NCBI RefSeq assembly: GCF_004001065.1
Contig: NZ_BIML01000015.1
Location: forward strand, 1-64,000
From: Paenibacillus xylaniclasticus
GTDB lineage: Bacteria; Bacillota; Bacilli; Paenibacillales; Paenibacillaceae
DNA: 64,000 bases
Direction of reading: 5' to 3'
The notes beneath the pieces are model-generated. The model made no database searches and was not told the DNA's origin. It saw nothing but the letters and a program-made list of their open reading frames with translations. This document shows, piece by piece, positions 14,127 through 21,725 of this stretch (its first letter is position 1; each line of letters opens with the position of its first letter). A program made the translations under genes and the position numbers.

Positions 14127-16298
14127 TTAAGCTTTAGCAGCGCTGGTCGACTTGCTGATCGTGACTTCAAGGTTTTTCACATTGCCATTGAAGATCAGAT
14201 CGATCTGGCAAAGATTCGATTCCTCGTCGATCACATAGTTAATGTCGTCGCCATTTTGCACAATCGAGTTCACGAAGCCTTTGTTCGCAAGCCATTGGCT
14301 CTTCTGACTGTTCGGATTGTTGCTGAAAAACTTCACGATGTTATCATGCTTGAAGTCGCTTGTCTGGAAGCGAAGCATGCGCTCGATATAGGTGCTGACC
14401 AGCGTTTTATAGATCGAATCATAGCCATCCTCCGTTACCGCGAGGCTTCTAGCCTTGTACACTGTAATGCGGCTAATCTTCGTCCCCTGCACCTGCGCGG
14501 TCTCCGAGGAGAATACGAAGCCGAAGTTGTTCCGGTTAATCGAGTCCTTGATGTTATTCGTAAAGCCGGATATCTCCTTCGCCATCGTCGTAACCGCTCT
14601 TAAGCTGTTGTCGCCCGCCTCAATGTCGAACCGGACGCCAGGATAATCCTTCTTCACTGTCTTGAACATCTCGCGCAAATATTCCGGACACTGGTAAGCG
14701 GCTACGAGACCGGCGGCAACATAAGCGGCGCCGATATACACCCCTTCAATCCACAGCTTCAGAATGTCTTCCTTCTCCTTCGACAGCTGAACTCCGTCCT
14801 CGGTTTTCAGCATTTTGCTGTCGATGACGACGCCAGACTTATCCTTCGGAATGACCGTAAAGTTCGGCAAGCACGGAATCGCAAATTCGCTGTAATCTTT
14901 GCGAGTCAGCGGCTCGCACTTGTCGATATAACGTTCGATTCCGGACGTCGCCATACTGTTGAACGTTGTCAGCTCGCTTGTCTCGAAGTTGAAGAAGATT
15001 TGCAGCCGATACGGCTTAACCGAATGGAGAAGCAGTGACAGCGACTCGACGGAGTTGCCGTCCTTCGACTGCACCGACTCGTTGCCCTTAAATCTCTCGC
15101 GGCGTACTTGAACATTGCCCGTCGAATTTTCAATTTGAATCGACGGCACGATGCCGAACCAGATCGTATCGGTGAACTCATTCTTCGAGTTAACCGTATT
15201 GAGGAACGTCTCCAGCCGCGGAAGATTGCTGCTCTTAACCAGCATGTCGAGCTTCGTGTTCGTGATCAGAAGCGATGGCAGCATGCCCCGGCTTTTTACG
15301 GTGTATTGATCGAAGAACAGCTTCACGCCGAGAATTTTCTCGACGAGCGGCTTAACCGTCTTCACGAAGTCGTCCTTCGCCGTCTTGTAGAACTGCAGGT
15401 AGGTGTTGTAGTTCTCCACTTCCTGCTCGACATTGACCTCCGTTTGGACGGTTGGCAGCGGACAAAACGTGCGGACGACGAGATTTTTGACATAGTCGGT
15501 TGGATTTTCGGTAATTTCCTCATAGTCCTCTTGGAACACCGTCATCAGCCCGGTATTGTTCTCCTCGTTCGCGGCAGCAAGCTGCAGCGCATCGGTCTTC
15601 GGCGCTTCGATAATTTTCAGCTCGCCCTGATCGCCGATTGTCAGCATCCCGATCTGTACCGAGTCTGTTTGCTTGTCGCCCTGCGACTCCCCAAGCAGCA
15701 GCCGCGTCTTAATATCGTCGATCGCAAGTGGCAGCATCGCCATGACGTTGTTGTAATTTTTGCTCGCTTCCTCGAACTTCGCATTCAGCCGATCGCCAAG
15801 ATCCATCTTGCGCGGGTCGCCGTCCTCCAGCTTCTCATACTCCGAGTAGTAATAATGGATTTCCTTGCGCACCTGGCGAATGTCATCCATCACCTTCTTC
15901 GGCGAAATCATATCGAGCAAATTCTCGAATTTGAAATCGACGTTCGCAATGCCTTGGCTGCGCTTCGTCTCAATGAGCGTAAACAGCATCTTCAAGAAGT
16001 CATTGTTCTGGTCGATCCGAATCTCCGAAATGCAGTCGGCTGGAATGCCTTCCGGCCTCTTCAGCGAGTACATGACCTTCTGGCTCGAAGCATTAAAGAA
16101 CGAATAGACGGTCGGCGTGAACTTGGTCAGAAATTCTTCAAAGCTTCTCACGAGAAGATGCTCGTTAATCTCTTTCACTTTCTCGTCGCTCAAGCTGTCG
16201 ACGCCGATTACTTCGCCTACGATCGTCAGCAGATCGAGCTTTTCCGGATTTATTTCTTCAAACAGCATCGTCCGATTCGTCTGGCGGATAATATCCAT
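14127..16298 (-). CDS. Putative contractile sheath protein (TssB/TssC-like fusion)
   Basis: 723 residues, first gene of the operon, with GAAGGAGGG before the ATG. No enzyme motif. The N-terminal third is helical (residues ~20-60 resemble a VipA/TssB-like helical unit); the last 200 residues (RFDIEAGDNSLRAVTTMAK, ISRITVYKARSLAVTEDGYDS, TLVSTYIERMLRFQTSDF, then a beta hairpin QIDLIFNGNVKNLEVTIS at the end) look like the C-terminal part of TssC/VipB/gp18 sheath proteins. Size equals TssB plus TssC combined. It directly precedes the Hcp-like tube gene, as sheath and tube genes usually pair. Sheath identity is inferred from size, order and C-terminal pattern; a structure prediction would settle it. 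Confidence 0.6.
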   Translation of the reverse strand: MDIIRQTNRTMLFEEINPEKLDLLTIVGEVIGVDSLSDEKVKEINEHLLVRSFEEFLTKFTPTVYSFFNASSQKVMYSLKRPEGIPADCISEIRIDQNNDFLKMLFTLIETKRSQGIANVDFKFENLLDMISPKKVMDDIRQVRKEIHYYYSEYEKLEDGDPRKMDLGDRLNAKFEEASKNYNNVMAMLPLAIDDIKTRLLLGESQGDKQTDSVQIGMLTIGDQGELKIIEAPKTDALQLAAANEENNTGLMTVFQEDYEEITENPTDYVKNLVVRTFCPLPTVQTEVNVEQEVENYNTYLQFYKTAKDDFVKTVKPLVEKILGVKLFFDQYTVKSRGMLPSLLITNTKLDMLVKSSNLPRLETFLNTVNSKNEFTDTIWFGIVPSIQIENSTGNVQVRRERFKGNESVQSKDGNSVESLSLLLHSVKPYRLQIFFNFETSELTTFNSMATSGIERYIDKCEPLTRKDYSEFAIPCLPNFTVIPKDKSGVVIDSKMLKTEDGVQLSKEKEDILKLWIEGVYIGAAYVAAGLVAAYQCPEYLREMFKTVKKDYPGVRFDIEAGDNSLRAVTTMAKEISGFTNNIKDSINRNNFGFVFSSETAQVQGTKISRITVYKARSLAVTEDGYDSIYKTLVSTYIERMLRFQTSDFKHDNIVKFFSNNPNSQKSQWLANKGFVNSIVQNGDDINYVIDEESNLCQIDLIFNGNVKNLEVTISKSTSAAKA

Positions 16299-16688
16299 CG
16301 AGAGACCCTCCTTCTACCTGCATGTTTCTCGTAATGTAACATTTTCCCATAGCTTATATTTCCAGAGACAGCATAGGATAGCAATAAAGATTTTGTCAAA
16401 TGAAGGAGGTTTTTGGGAGATAATTCCCTTTTTTGTATTCTATAAGTCTCAAAAATTGTGCAATCATACTAGTTCCATGGCATTAATTCGACAAGAATGC
16501 TTAAATATGTCGAAAAAAATCGCCACATTTCGTCACATCCATTCCTCCTAAATTTAGTTCCTTATTACCACTATTTAACTAGTTTAAATTTTGTTAAAGA
16601 TTTTAATTAGACTATAAAAATAGACCTAATTCCACCTTCAGCTGTGGAATTAGGTCTATTCAAATGGATAGAATTAATTTAGGTCTCT
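16299..16688 (-). promoter_or_regulatory. Upstream region and promoter of the contractile-system operon
   Basis: 390 bases without a gene. On the minus strand TTGACA (16394-16399), 18-nt spacer and TATGCT (16370-16375) form a good sigma-A promoter with a ~65-nt leader before the sheath ATG. Upstream lie AT-rich sequence and the terminator of the kinase gene. A tiny GGGA/TCCC hairpin between A and T runs sits at 16413-16436. Confidence 0.65.
16612..16660 (-). terminator. Terminator of the kinase gene
   Basis: Perfect 17-bp stem AATAGACCTAATTCCAC / GTGGAATTAGGTCTATT with an 8-nt loop (16619-16660), followed by TTTTTATAG on the minus strand. It separates the mqnBD-kinase unit from the contractile-system operon. 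Confidence 0.93.
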
Positions 16689-17597
16689 CTACCGAAATTC
16701 GATGTGCCGAAATCCAGACTTAAGAGCCCGCCGATACGGATCGAGTGAGGCCGGGCGATCACCCGCAGATAGCGACAGCCCGCTCATAATCGTCTTCGCT
16801 AGACGAGAGGAAAGCTGGGGCTGCAGGGATTGAATCGGGCGCAGCGGGTCCTCAATGACGCGATCCGCCACATCCGGCGGGACGATGCCGCACACGATAT
16901 AATAGAGAATGGCCGACAGACTATAATAATCGGACCGCGGTCCTAGTTCCGCCGATTTCGAGTGCAGCTCGAGCGCTGAGAAGCCCGGTGTAGCCTGTAT
17001 TCGGCGGCTTAACGGGAGCTTACGGAACGACAGCGCCGAGCCGAAATCGATCAGATGGGGCATGCCGTCGCGGCCGATCAACACATTGCTAGGCTTCAGA
17101 TCAAGATGAACAATCTCTTGGTCATGAACATATTGCAATGCATCCAGCAGCGCAGGAAGCGTCTGCTGCCAGAGCATCGTCAAAGGATCAGAGCCTTGCT
17201 GCTGAAGCTTCTGCACATATTGCGAGAGCGGAATGCCGCGGCAGTAGTCCGTCACAAGGTAGAACGTCCCATTCTCCTCGAAATCGTCCCGATGCCGAAC
17301 CACTTGCGGATGGTTCAATCCGCGAAGAATGTGCGCCTCTTGAACCAAACCGCTTCGCCACTCTGCGAATGACGGTTTCAAGCGGGGCCTGCTGCATAAT
17401 ACGGTACTCTTATCTAAGTCACGATGCGCAAGCGCCCGCGGGAAATATTCTTTAATGACGACCGTTTCCTTCTTCAGTCGGTCGCGACCGATATATACAA
17501 TCGACAGCTCCCCGCAAGCGATCGGATAATAGATCTTATAGCGCGACCGCAGCAGGAAGCCCTTCGAGAGACAATTCTCTGTCGGGACTTCGATCAT
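16689..17597 (-). CDS. Hanks-type Ser/Thr protein kinase (soluble)
   Basis: 302 residues from the ATG at 17597 (GGGAG 10 nt upstream); a TTG at 17606 is an alternative. A complete eukaryotic-like kinase domain fills the protein: glycine-rich region GELSIVYIGRD, lysine in VVIKEYFP, catalytic loop VHLDLKPSNVLI (HLD rather than HRD), DFG in LIDFGSA, APE-like region SALELHS, and SDYYSLSAILYYIVCG. There is no PASTA domain or transmembrane segment, unlike PrkC. It starts 26 nt after mqnD and ends at a strong terminator, so it may be transcribed with mqnBD, but its likely function is to drive the FHA/PP2C switch of the adjacent injection-system operon. Confidence 0.9.
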   Translation of the reverse strand: MIEVPTENCLSKGFLLRSRYKIYYPIACGELSIVYIGRDRLKKETVVIKEYFPRALAHRDLDKSTVLCSRPRLKPSFAEWRSGLVQEAHILRGLNHPQVVRHRDDFEENGTFYLVTDYCRGIPLSQYVQKLQQQGSDPLTMLWQQTLPALLDALQYVHDQEIVHLDLKPSNVLIGRDGMPHLIDFGSALSFRKLPLSRRIQATPGFSALELHSKSAELGPRSDYYSLSAILYYIVCGIVPPDVADRVIEDPLRPIQSLQPQLSSRLAKTIMSGLSLSAGDRPASLDPYRRALKSGFRHIEFR

Positions 17598-17622
17598 CGT
17601 TACCAATCTCCCACCTAATAAT

Positions 17623-18465
17623 TTACGAACGCCATGCTAGCTTCTCCGCATCAATACGCGGTACAAGCCCTTCGTCCGCTGCGCGGTCGAGCAGCGCATG
17701 AATGGCCGCGTAGCCATCTTCGCCAAGCTCTCTCGTGAACTCATTCACGTACAGCTCAATATGCTGCTTCGCTACATCCGGCGACATTTCCTGAGCATGG
17801 CACATGACGTAGTCAGATGACGCTTCAGGATGCGCCCAGGCGTATTCGACCGAAGCGCGAATCCAACGTGCGATCGAAGCAAGGTCAAGCGAGCGCTTCG
17901 CGATAATGGCGCCAAGCGGAATTGGCAGCCCCGTGTCCGCCTCCCACCAGCTGCCCAGATCCTGCATCAGCGTCAGCCCATAGCTCGAATAGGTGAACCG
18001 CGCTTCATGGATGACAAGCCCCGCATCGATTCTTCCGTCTCGTACAGCCGGCATAATTTCATGGAACGGCATGACGACGACGTCGAATTCGCCGCCGACA
18101 TGGCGTGCCGCCCATAGGCGGAACAGCAAATAAGCGGTCGAGCGGTCACTAGGCACCGCGACCCGCTTCCCAATTAACGCGGCTGGATTAGGTCCTCCGT
18201 CCTTGGTCAGAACGAGCGGCCCACAGCCGCGTCCGAGCGCTCCGCCGCATGGAAGCAGCGCATAATCGTCCAGCACCCACGGCAGTGCCGCGTATGATAT
18301 TTTGAGCACCTCCGGCCCTTCGCCCTTGGCCGCCCACTTGTTCGTAACATCAATATCCGCGTATGTAACGTGAAGCTCTGGCGCCCCTTCAATGAGTCCG
18401 TGCGCCCACGCGTGAAAAACAAACGTATCGTTCGGACATGGGGAATATGCGATGTTCATAGTCAT
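17623..18465 (-). CDS. mqnD: 1,4-dihydroxy-6-naphthoate synthase
   Basis: 280 residues, typical MqnD size. The opening IAYSPCPNDTFVFHAWAHG and VTYADIDVTNKWA are diagnostic of MqnD, the enzyme that converts cyclic dehypoxanthinyl futalosine to 1,4-dihydroxy-6-naphthoate in the futalosine route to menaquinone. It resembles periplasmic-binding proteins in fold but has no signal peptide and is cytoplasmic. It follows mqnB by 4 nt, so the two are one operon. The other mqn genes are not in this window. Confidence 0.93.
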   Translation of the reverse strand: MTMNIAYSPCPNDTFVFHAWAHGLIEGAPELHVTYADIDVTNKWAAKGEGPEVLKISYAALPWVLDDYALLPCGGALGRGCGPLVLTKDGGPNPAALIGKRVAVPSDRSTAYLLFRLWAARHVGGEFDVVVMPFHEIMPAVRDGRIDAGLVIHEARFTYSSYGLTLMQDLGSWWEADTGLPIPLGAIIAKRSLDLASIARWIRASVEYAWAHPEASSDYVMCHAQEMSPDVAKQHIELYVNEFTRELGEDGYAAIHALLDRAADEGLVPRIDAEKLAWRS

Positions 18466-18469
18466 AATA

Positions 18470-19174
18470 TTACAGCACCTCCGTCAATCGTTTGCAAGCT
18501 TTCGTCAAGCTTGCGAGCGCTTCGCCGATTCGCCATGCCGACTTGTCGCGCGGACCGACCGCGTTCGAAATGGCCCTCAGCTCCAGCACCGGCACACCAG
18601 CCAGCTTAGCCGCAGCTGCTACGCCGAAGCCTTCCATTCCTTCTGATGCCGCGCCCGGCACACGTACGGCCAGCCTTGCCGCCTGCTCTGCCGAGCCTGT
18701 AGCCGTCGAGACCGTCAAGGCTTGTCCGGCGATGACGCGCATACTCGACGTCTGCAGCGCATCAATGAGCCGTAACGCGGTACGCTCGTCCACCTCGATA
18801 CGCGATGAACCGAACCCAAGCTCATCTACACTTATAAACCGTTCGCCATCCGGCGTCTCCGCTCCAAGATCCGCCGCTACGATTCCTGTCGAAACAACAA
18901 TGTCGCCGATCTCGGCCTGTCCGGGGTATCCTCCCCCGATACCAGCGCTAATCACAAGCCTATAATGACCTGCAGCTAGAGCGGCTGCACTGCTCGCCGC
19001 AGCGGCTGCTGGACCTACGCCTCCAGCTATAACGACGAAATCGTCCGTTGAACCTAACCCACGGAGCACCGCGTCGCGCTCCGCCTCAACCGCCGTCACG
19101 ATTAATATTTTCCCTGTAGCACCGTCATTACGTTGAACAAAGGCAGGGTTATCGCTCGCGTTGCTTCCATTCAT
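18470..19174 (-). CDS. mqnB: Futalosine hydrolase
   Basis: 234 residues of the nucleoside phosphorylase/MTA-SAH nucleosidase superfamily: VISAGIGGGYPGQAEIGDIVVST, ASEGMEGFGVAAAAKLAGVP and ELRAISNAVGPRDKSAW match MqnB. It releases hypoxanthine from futalosine to give dehypoxanthinyl futalosine in menaquinone synthesis. First gene of the mqnB-mqnD(-kinase) unit. The annotated start at 19174 includes ~15 weakly conserved residues before KILIVTAVEAERD; a later start is possible. A 22-nt-arm inverted repeat lies 112 nt upstream. Confidence 0.9.
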   Translation of the reverse strand: MNGSNASDNPAFVQRNDGATGKILIVTAVEAERDAVLRGLGSTDDFVVIAGGVGPAAAAASSAAALAAGHYRLVISAGIGGGYPGQAEIGDIVVSTGIVAADLGAETPDGERFISVDELGFGSSRIEVDERTALRLIDALQTSSMRVIAGQALTVSTATGSAEQAARLAVRVPGAASEGMEGFGVAAAAKLAGVPVLELRAISNAVGPRDKSAWRIGEALASLTKACKRLTEVL

Positions 19175-19559
19175 TCCTTCTTCATCTCCTGCCGCTAAGC
19201 TAAGTTGTTATCGTCTATCAACGAGTTTACATGAGTCGAAATAACGTTACAAGCTGAACTACCTTCGCGGCATGCATTAGTCTGCTCCTAATAACAGGAC
19301 GGCAAGCTGGCTAAGGGGCCTGCTTACCGTCCTGTTATTAGGAACGCGTCTAGACGCGGATATTAAGATTACCTCCTAGATTGAAACATCTCACGCCGCC
19401 GAGTCCTTCATTCACTTTCCGTATGTCTTGCCTTATTCAGCAATATACTGAATGAACAGCGAATACAACGGTACATTCGATTATTTTGTCCGTTAGCGTT
19501 ACAATAGTTTCTATAACAGCATCAGCTTAACAAGATTCAATGTTAAAGGAGGAGCTCGA
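19175..19559. other. Intergenic region between divergent mqnB and aminopeptidase genes
   Basis: 385 bases between two divergent genes. It must contain both promoters, though I cannot assign a convincing pair of -35/-10 boxes. Its main content is the long near-perfect inverted repeat at 19286-19343, listed separately. A good ribosome site (AAGGAGGAGC) at the right end serves the aminopeptidase. No small reading frame with a ribosome site is apparent. Confidence 0.7.
19286..19343. repeat. 22-nt-arm inverted repeat (one mismatch, 14-nt loop)
   Basis: Left arm 19286-19307 begins TCCTAATAACAGGACGG; right arm 19322-19343 is its reverse complement with a single A/G mismatch. Neither side is followed by a T run, and both flanking genes point away from it, so an ordinary terminator role is unlikely. 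It may be a leader hairpin of mqnB, a protein-binding cruciform, or a degenerate small mobile element (MITE-like). Confidence 0.85.
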
Positions 19560-20792
19560 ATGCCCATCTCAACTCAAAGGCTTGAACAATATGCGGAGCT
19601 GATCGTTAAGGTTGGTGTGAACGTTCAGCAAGAACAAGAGGTATTCGTTACCTGCTCTGTAGACCAAGCGAAGCTGGGCCGGCTTATCGCCGCCCAAGCT
19701 TATGAAGCCGGCGCTACTAATGTACATATCGACTGGACTGACGATGTGACCACCCGGCTGAAATATGAAAAAGCAGCCGATCACATCTTCACGGAGTATC
19801 CAGAGTACGATCGGCTGAAACGGAACGCCTTCGTCGACAAGGGAGCGGCGTTCATCGCGGTGATCTCCTCGAGTCCCGATCTGCTCAAGGGCATCTCACC
19901 GACTCGAATCGGCAATTACCAGAAAGCATCCGGAGAAGCGCTGCAATATTACCGCCGAGCGATCCAATCCGACCACAACAGCTGGACGGTCGTTGCCGCG
20001 GCATCGGAAGCTTGGGCACAGAAGGTATTCCCGGACGTGTCTGCCGAAGAGGCAGTTGACAAGCTGTGGGATGCCATCTTCGAATCGGTGCGGCTGAATA
20101 CTCCAGATCCGGTGCAAGCATGGAAGCAGCACAATGAGAATTTGCATGCGAAGGTGCGGATATTGAACGAGAAGCGTTACGCCAAGCTGCATTACCGCGC
20201 TCCGGGTACCGACCTTACGATTGAGCTGCCGAAGCAGCATCTTTGGGTCGGCGCAGCGAGCGAGAATAAGGATGATGTGCCGTTCATGGCGAATATGCCG
20301 ACGGAAGAGGTGTTCACCGTCCCTTACCGCAACGGCGTGAACGGCTACGTATCGAGCACGAAGCCGCTTAGCTACGGAGGCAATATTATCGATGGCTTCC
20401 GGATCACGTTCGAGAACGGACGTATTGTGAAGACCGAAGCGAAGCAAGGCGGCGACATTCTCGAGCAGCTCGTCAATACAGACGAAGGCTCGCATTACCT
20501 CGGCGAAGTGGCGCTCGTGCCGCATCATTCGCCAATATCAGAATCGAACATTCTGTTCTACAATACACTGTTCGACGAGAATGCCTCGAACCATCTTGCG
20601 ATCGGCAGCGGATACTCGTTCAACATCGAAGGCGGCAAGAAGATGTCGCCGGAAGAACTCGCTGCAGCAGGCGTGAACTCCAGCATTACGCACGTCGATT
20701 TCATGATCGGCTCCGCCGAAATGGATATCGACGGTATTCTGGAAGATGGCACGGCTGAGCCGATCTTCCGCCAAGGCAACTGGGCGTTCTAA
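19560..20792 (+). CDS. M29-family aminopeptidase
   Basis: 410 residues, the standard length for the thermophilic M29 metallo-aminopeptidases (AmpS/PepS/aminopeptidase T). Visible family features are LEQYAELIVKVGVNVQQEQEV at the start, LTIELPKQHLWVGAASEN, FMANMPTEEVFTVP (metal-ligand Glu residues) and GEVALVPHHSPISES plus NHLAIGSGY near the C-terminus (His/Asp ligands). It is a cytoplasmic enzyme that removes N-terminal residues from peptides. Monocistronic, with AAGGAGGAGC 5 nt before the ATG and a strong terminator after it. Confidence 0.92.
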   Translation: MPISTQRLEQYAELIVKVGVNVQQEQEVFVTCSVDQAKLGRLIAAQAYEAGATNVHIDWTDDVTTRLKYEKAADHIFTEYPEYDRLKRNAFVDKGAAFIAVISSSPDLLKGISPTRIGNYQKASGEALQYYRRAIQSDHNSWTVVAAASEAWAQKVFPDVSAEEAVDKLWDAIFESVRLNTPDPVQAWKQHNENLHAKVRILNEKRYAKLHYRAPGTDLTIELPKQHLWVGAASENKDDVPFMANMPTEEVFTVPYRNGVNGYVSSTKPLSYGGNIIDGFRITFENGRIVKTEAKQGGDILEQLVNTDEGSHYLGEVALVPHHSPISESNILFYNTLFDENASNHLAIGSGYSFNIEGGKKMSPEELAAAGVNSSITHVDFMIGSAEMDIDGILEDGTAEPIFRQGNWAF

Positions 20793-20824
20793 CAGCGCTC
20801 ACTTACAGCGCTTGTGACCGAGCA

Positions 20825-20872
20825 AAAGCCCAGCTAACCGTACTGCAGCAGCAGTGCAGTTAGCTGGGCTTT
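20825..20872. terminator. Bidirectional terminator between aminopeptidase and MarR genes
   Basis: Arms AAAGCCCAGCTAAC (20825-20838) and its exact reverse complement (20859-20872) flank a 20-nt loop; A and T runs at the stem ends let it work in both directions for the convergent genes on either side. Confidence 0.85.
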
Positions 20873-20927
20873 GCATGATACATAACCAATCTAGTAGCCT
20901 GCCTGCCGATAGTTCTATGGCGTACTT

Positions 20928-21485
20928 CTAATGCTGCTCGACGTTCGCAGCGTTCACCGCCGTCTCTTTCTTCTCGGCATTATGTTTCGCAAGCGCCATA
21001 ATCGTTTCGGAGAACCCATCCAAATTGTCGATCATGCGCATATAAACTCGTTGTTGTTCCTCCAGCTCTCTGCTGGAAAAGCCTTTAAAAAGTGCAGCAC
21101 TGGACTGTGGTCCAATGTTCGCATTGCGTTCAAGCATAGCAAGGCCTGCCGGCGTAATGTTCAACCATACGGTCCGCCGGTCGCCTGGCTTACGCATCCG
21201 AACGGCAAGTCCTTTCTCTTCGAGCTTATCGCACAAAGCGGTAATCGCCCCAGAGGTAAAGTCCAGCTCTTCGGCTAGATCGGACAGCCTTTGCTCACCC
21301 TGCGACTCGATTTTGTTCAGCACCATCAAACCCGGCAGCGCTACGCCCTCGACCGTAATCTTGTCCCATTCCTTGACGAACTTCCGAACCATTTTACGAA
21401 ACAGCCATTCCAGCTCCTTGTATGACCCGTTCGTAGCTGCTCCTCCTTCGCGCACATTTGAATACAAAAAAGACTCGACGTTCAA
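20928..21485 (-). CDS. MarR-family transcriptional regulator
   Basis: 185 residues. A winged helix of the MarR type covers roughly residues 45-135: LPGLMVLNKIESQGEQRLSDLA, recognition helix TSGAITALCDKLEEKGLA and wing VRMRKPGDRRTVWLNITPAG. It should be a dimeric DNA-binding repressor or activator. The start is uncertain: the TTG at 21485 sits directly after a G run, and a later start near YKELEWLF would remove the first ~20 residues. It is a single gene between a terminator and the gluconokinase gene; its target cannot be read from context. Confidence 0.88.
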   Translation of the reverse strand: MNVESFLYSNVREGGAATNGSYKELEWLFRKMVRKFVKEWDKITVEGVALPGLMVLNKIESQGEQRLSDLAEELDFTSGAITALCDKLEEKGLAVRMRKPGDRRTVWLNITPAGLAMLERNANIGPQSSAALFKGFSSRELEEQQRVYMRMIDNLDGFSETIMALAKHNAEKKETAVNAANVEQH

Positions 21486-21725
21486 TCCCCCCCCTCTTGA
21501 CGTAATACTGTCAGGTTGAATCGTACGCGAGCCTTTGGTGATCCAATCGGCGTCATATCGTTATTTCATGCACCCTTCATCGTCTTGCCACTGAAGCATT
21601 CGACACTGAAAGAGTGAACATTAAGTTGTTTCCCTTAGCTCTATATTAAACCCTATATCCTTACCTGTCAACTAGGAATTAAACCCCTCCCCCATCCCCA
21701 TAAAGGGACGAGCGAGGTTACTTCG

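Noticed and set aside
1-16298. Interpretation as a canonical type VI secretion system
   Set aside because: No TssJ, TssL, TssM or ClpV is present in the visible part and the host appears to be Gram-positive; only spike, tube, tip and regulatory parallels can be supported.
1-16298. Interpretation as an ordinary prophage
   Set aside because: No integrase, capsid, terminase, portal, tape-measure, holin or lysin gene is seen, while kinase/FHA/PP2C/Hsp70 genes are not usual phage content. The left flank is not visible, so this is not fully excluded.
15108-16334. 408-codon open frame on the plus strand opposite the sheath gene
   Set aside because: It is the mirror of a GC-rich, well-supported minus-strand gene, with no ribosome site and a composition (Arg/Leu/His-rich) typical of antisense frames.
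16413-16436. Small GGGA/TCCC hairpin with T runs as a terminator
   Set aside because: Only a 4-5 bp stem; a far stronger terminator for the kinase lies upstream at 16612-16660.
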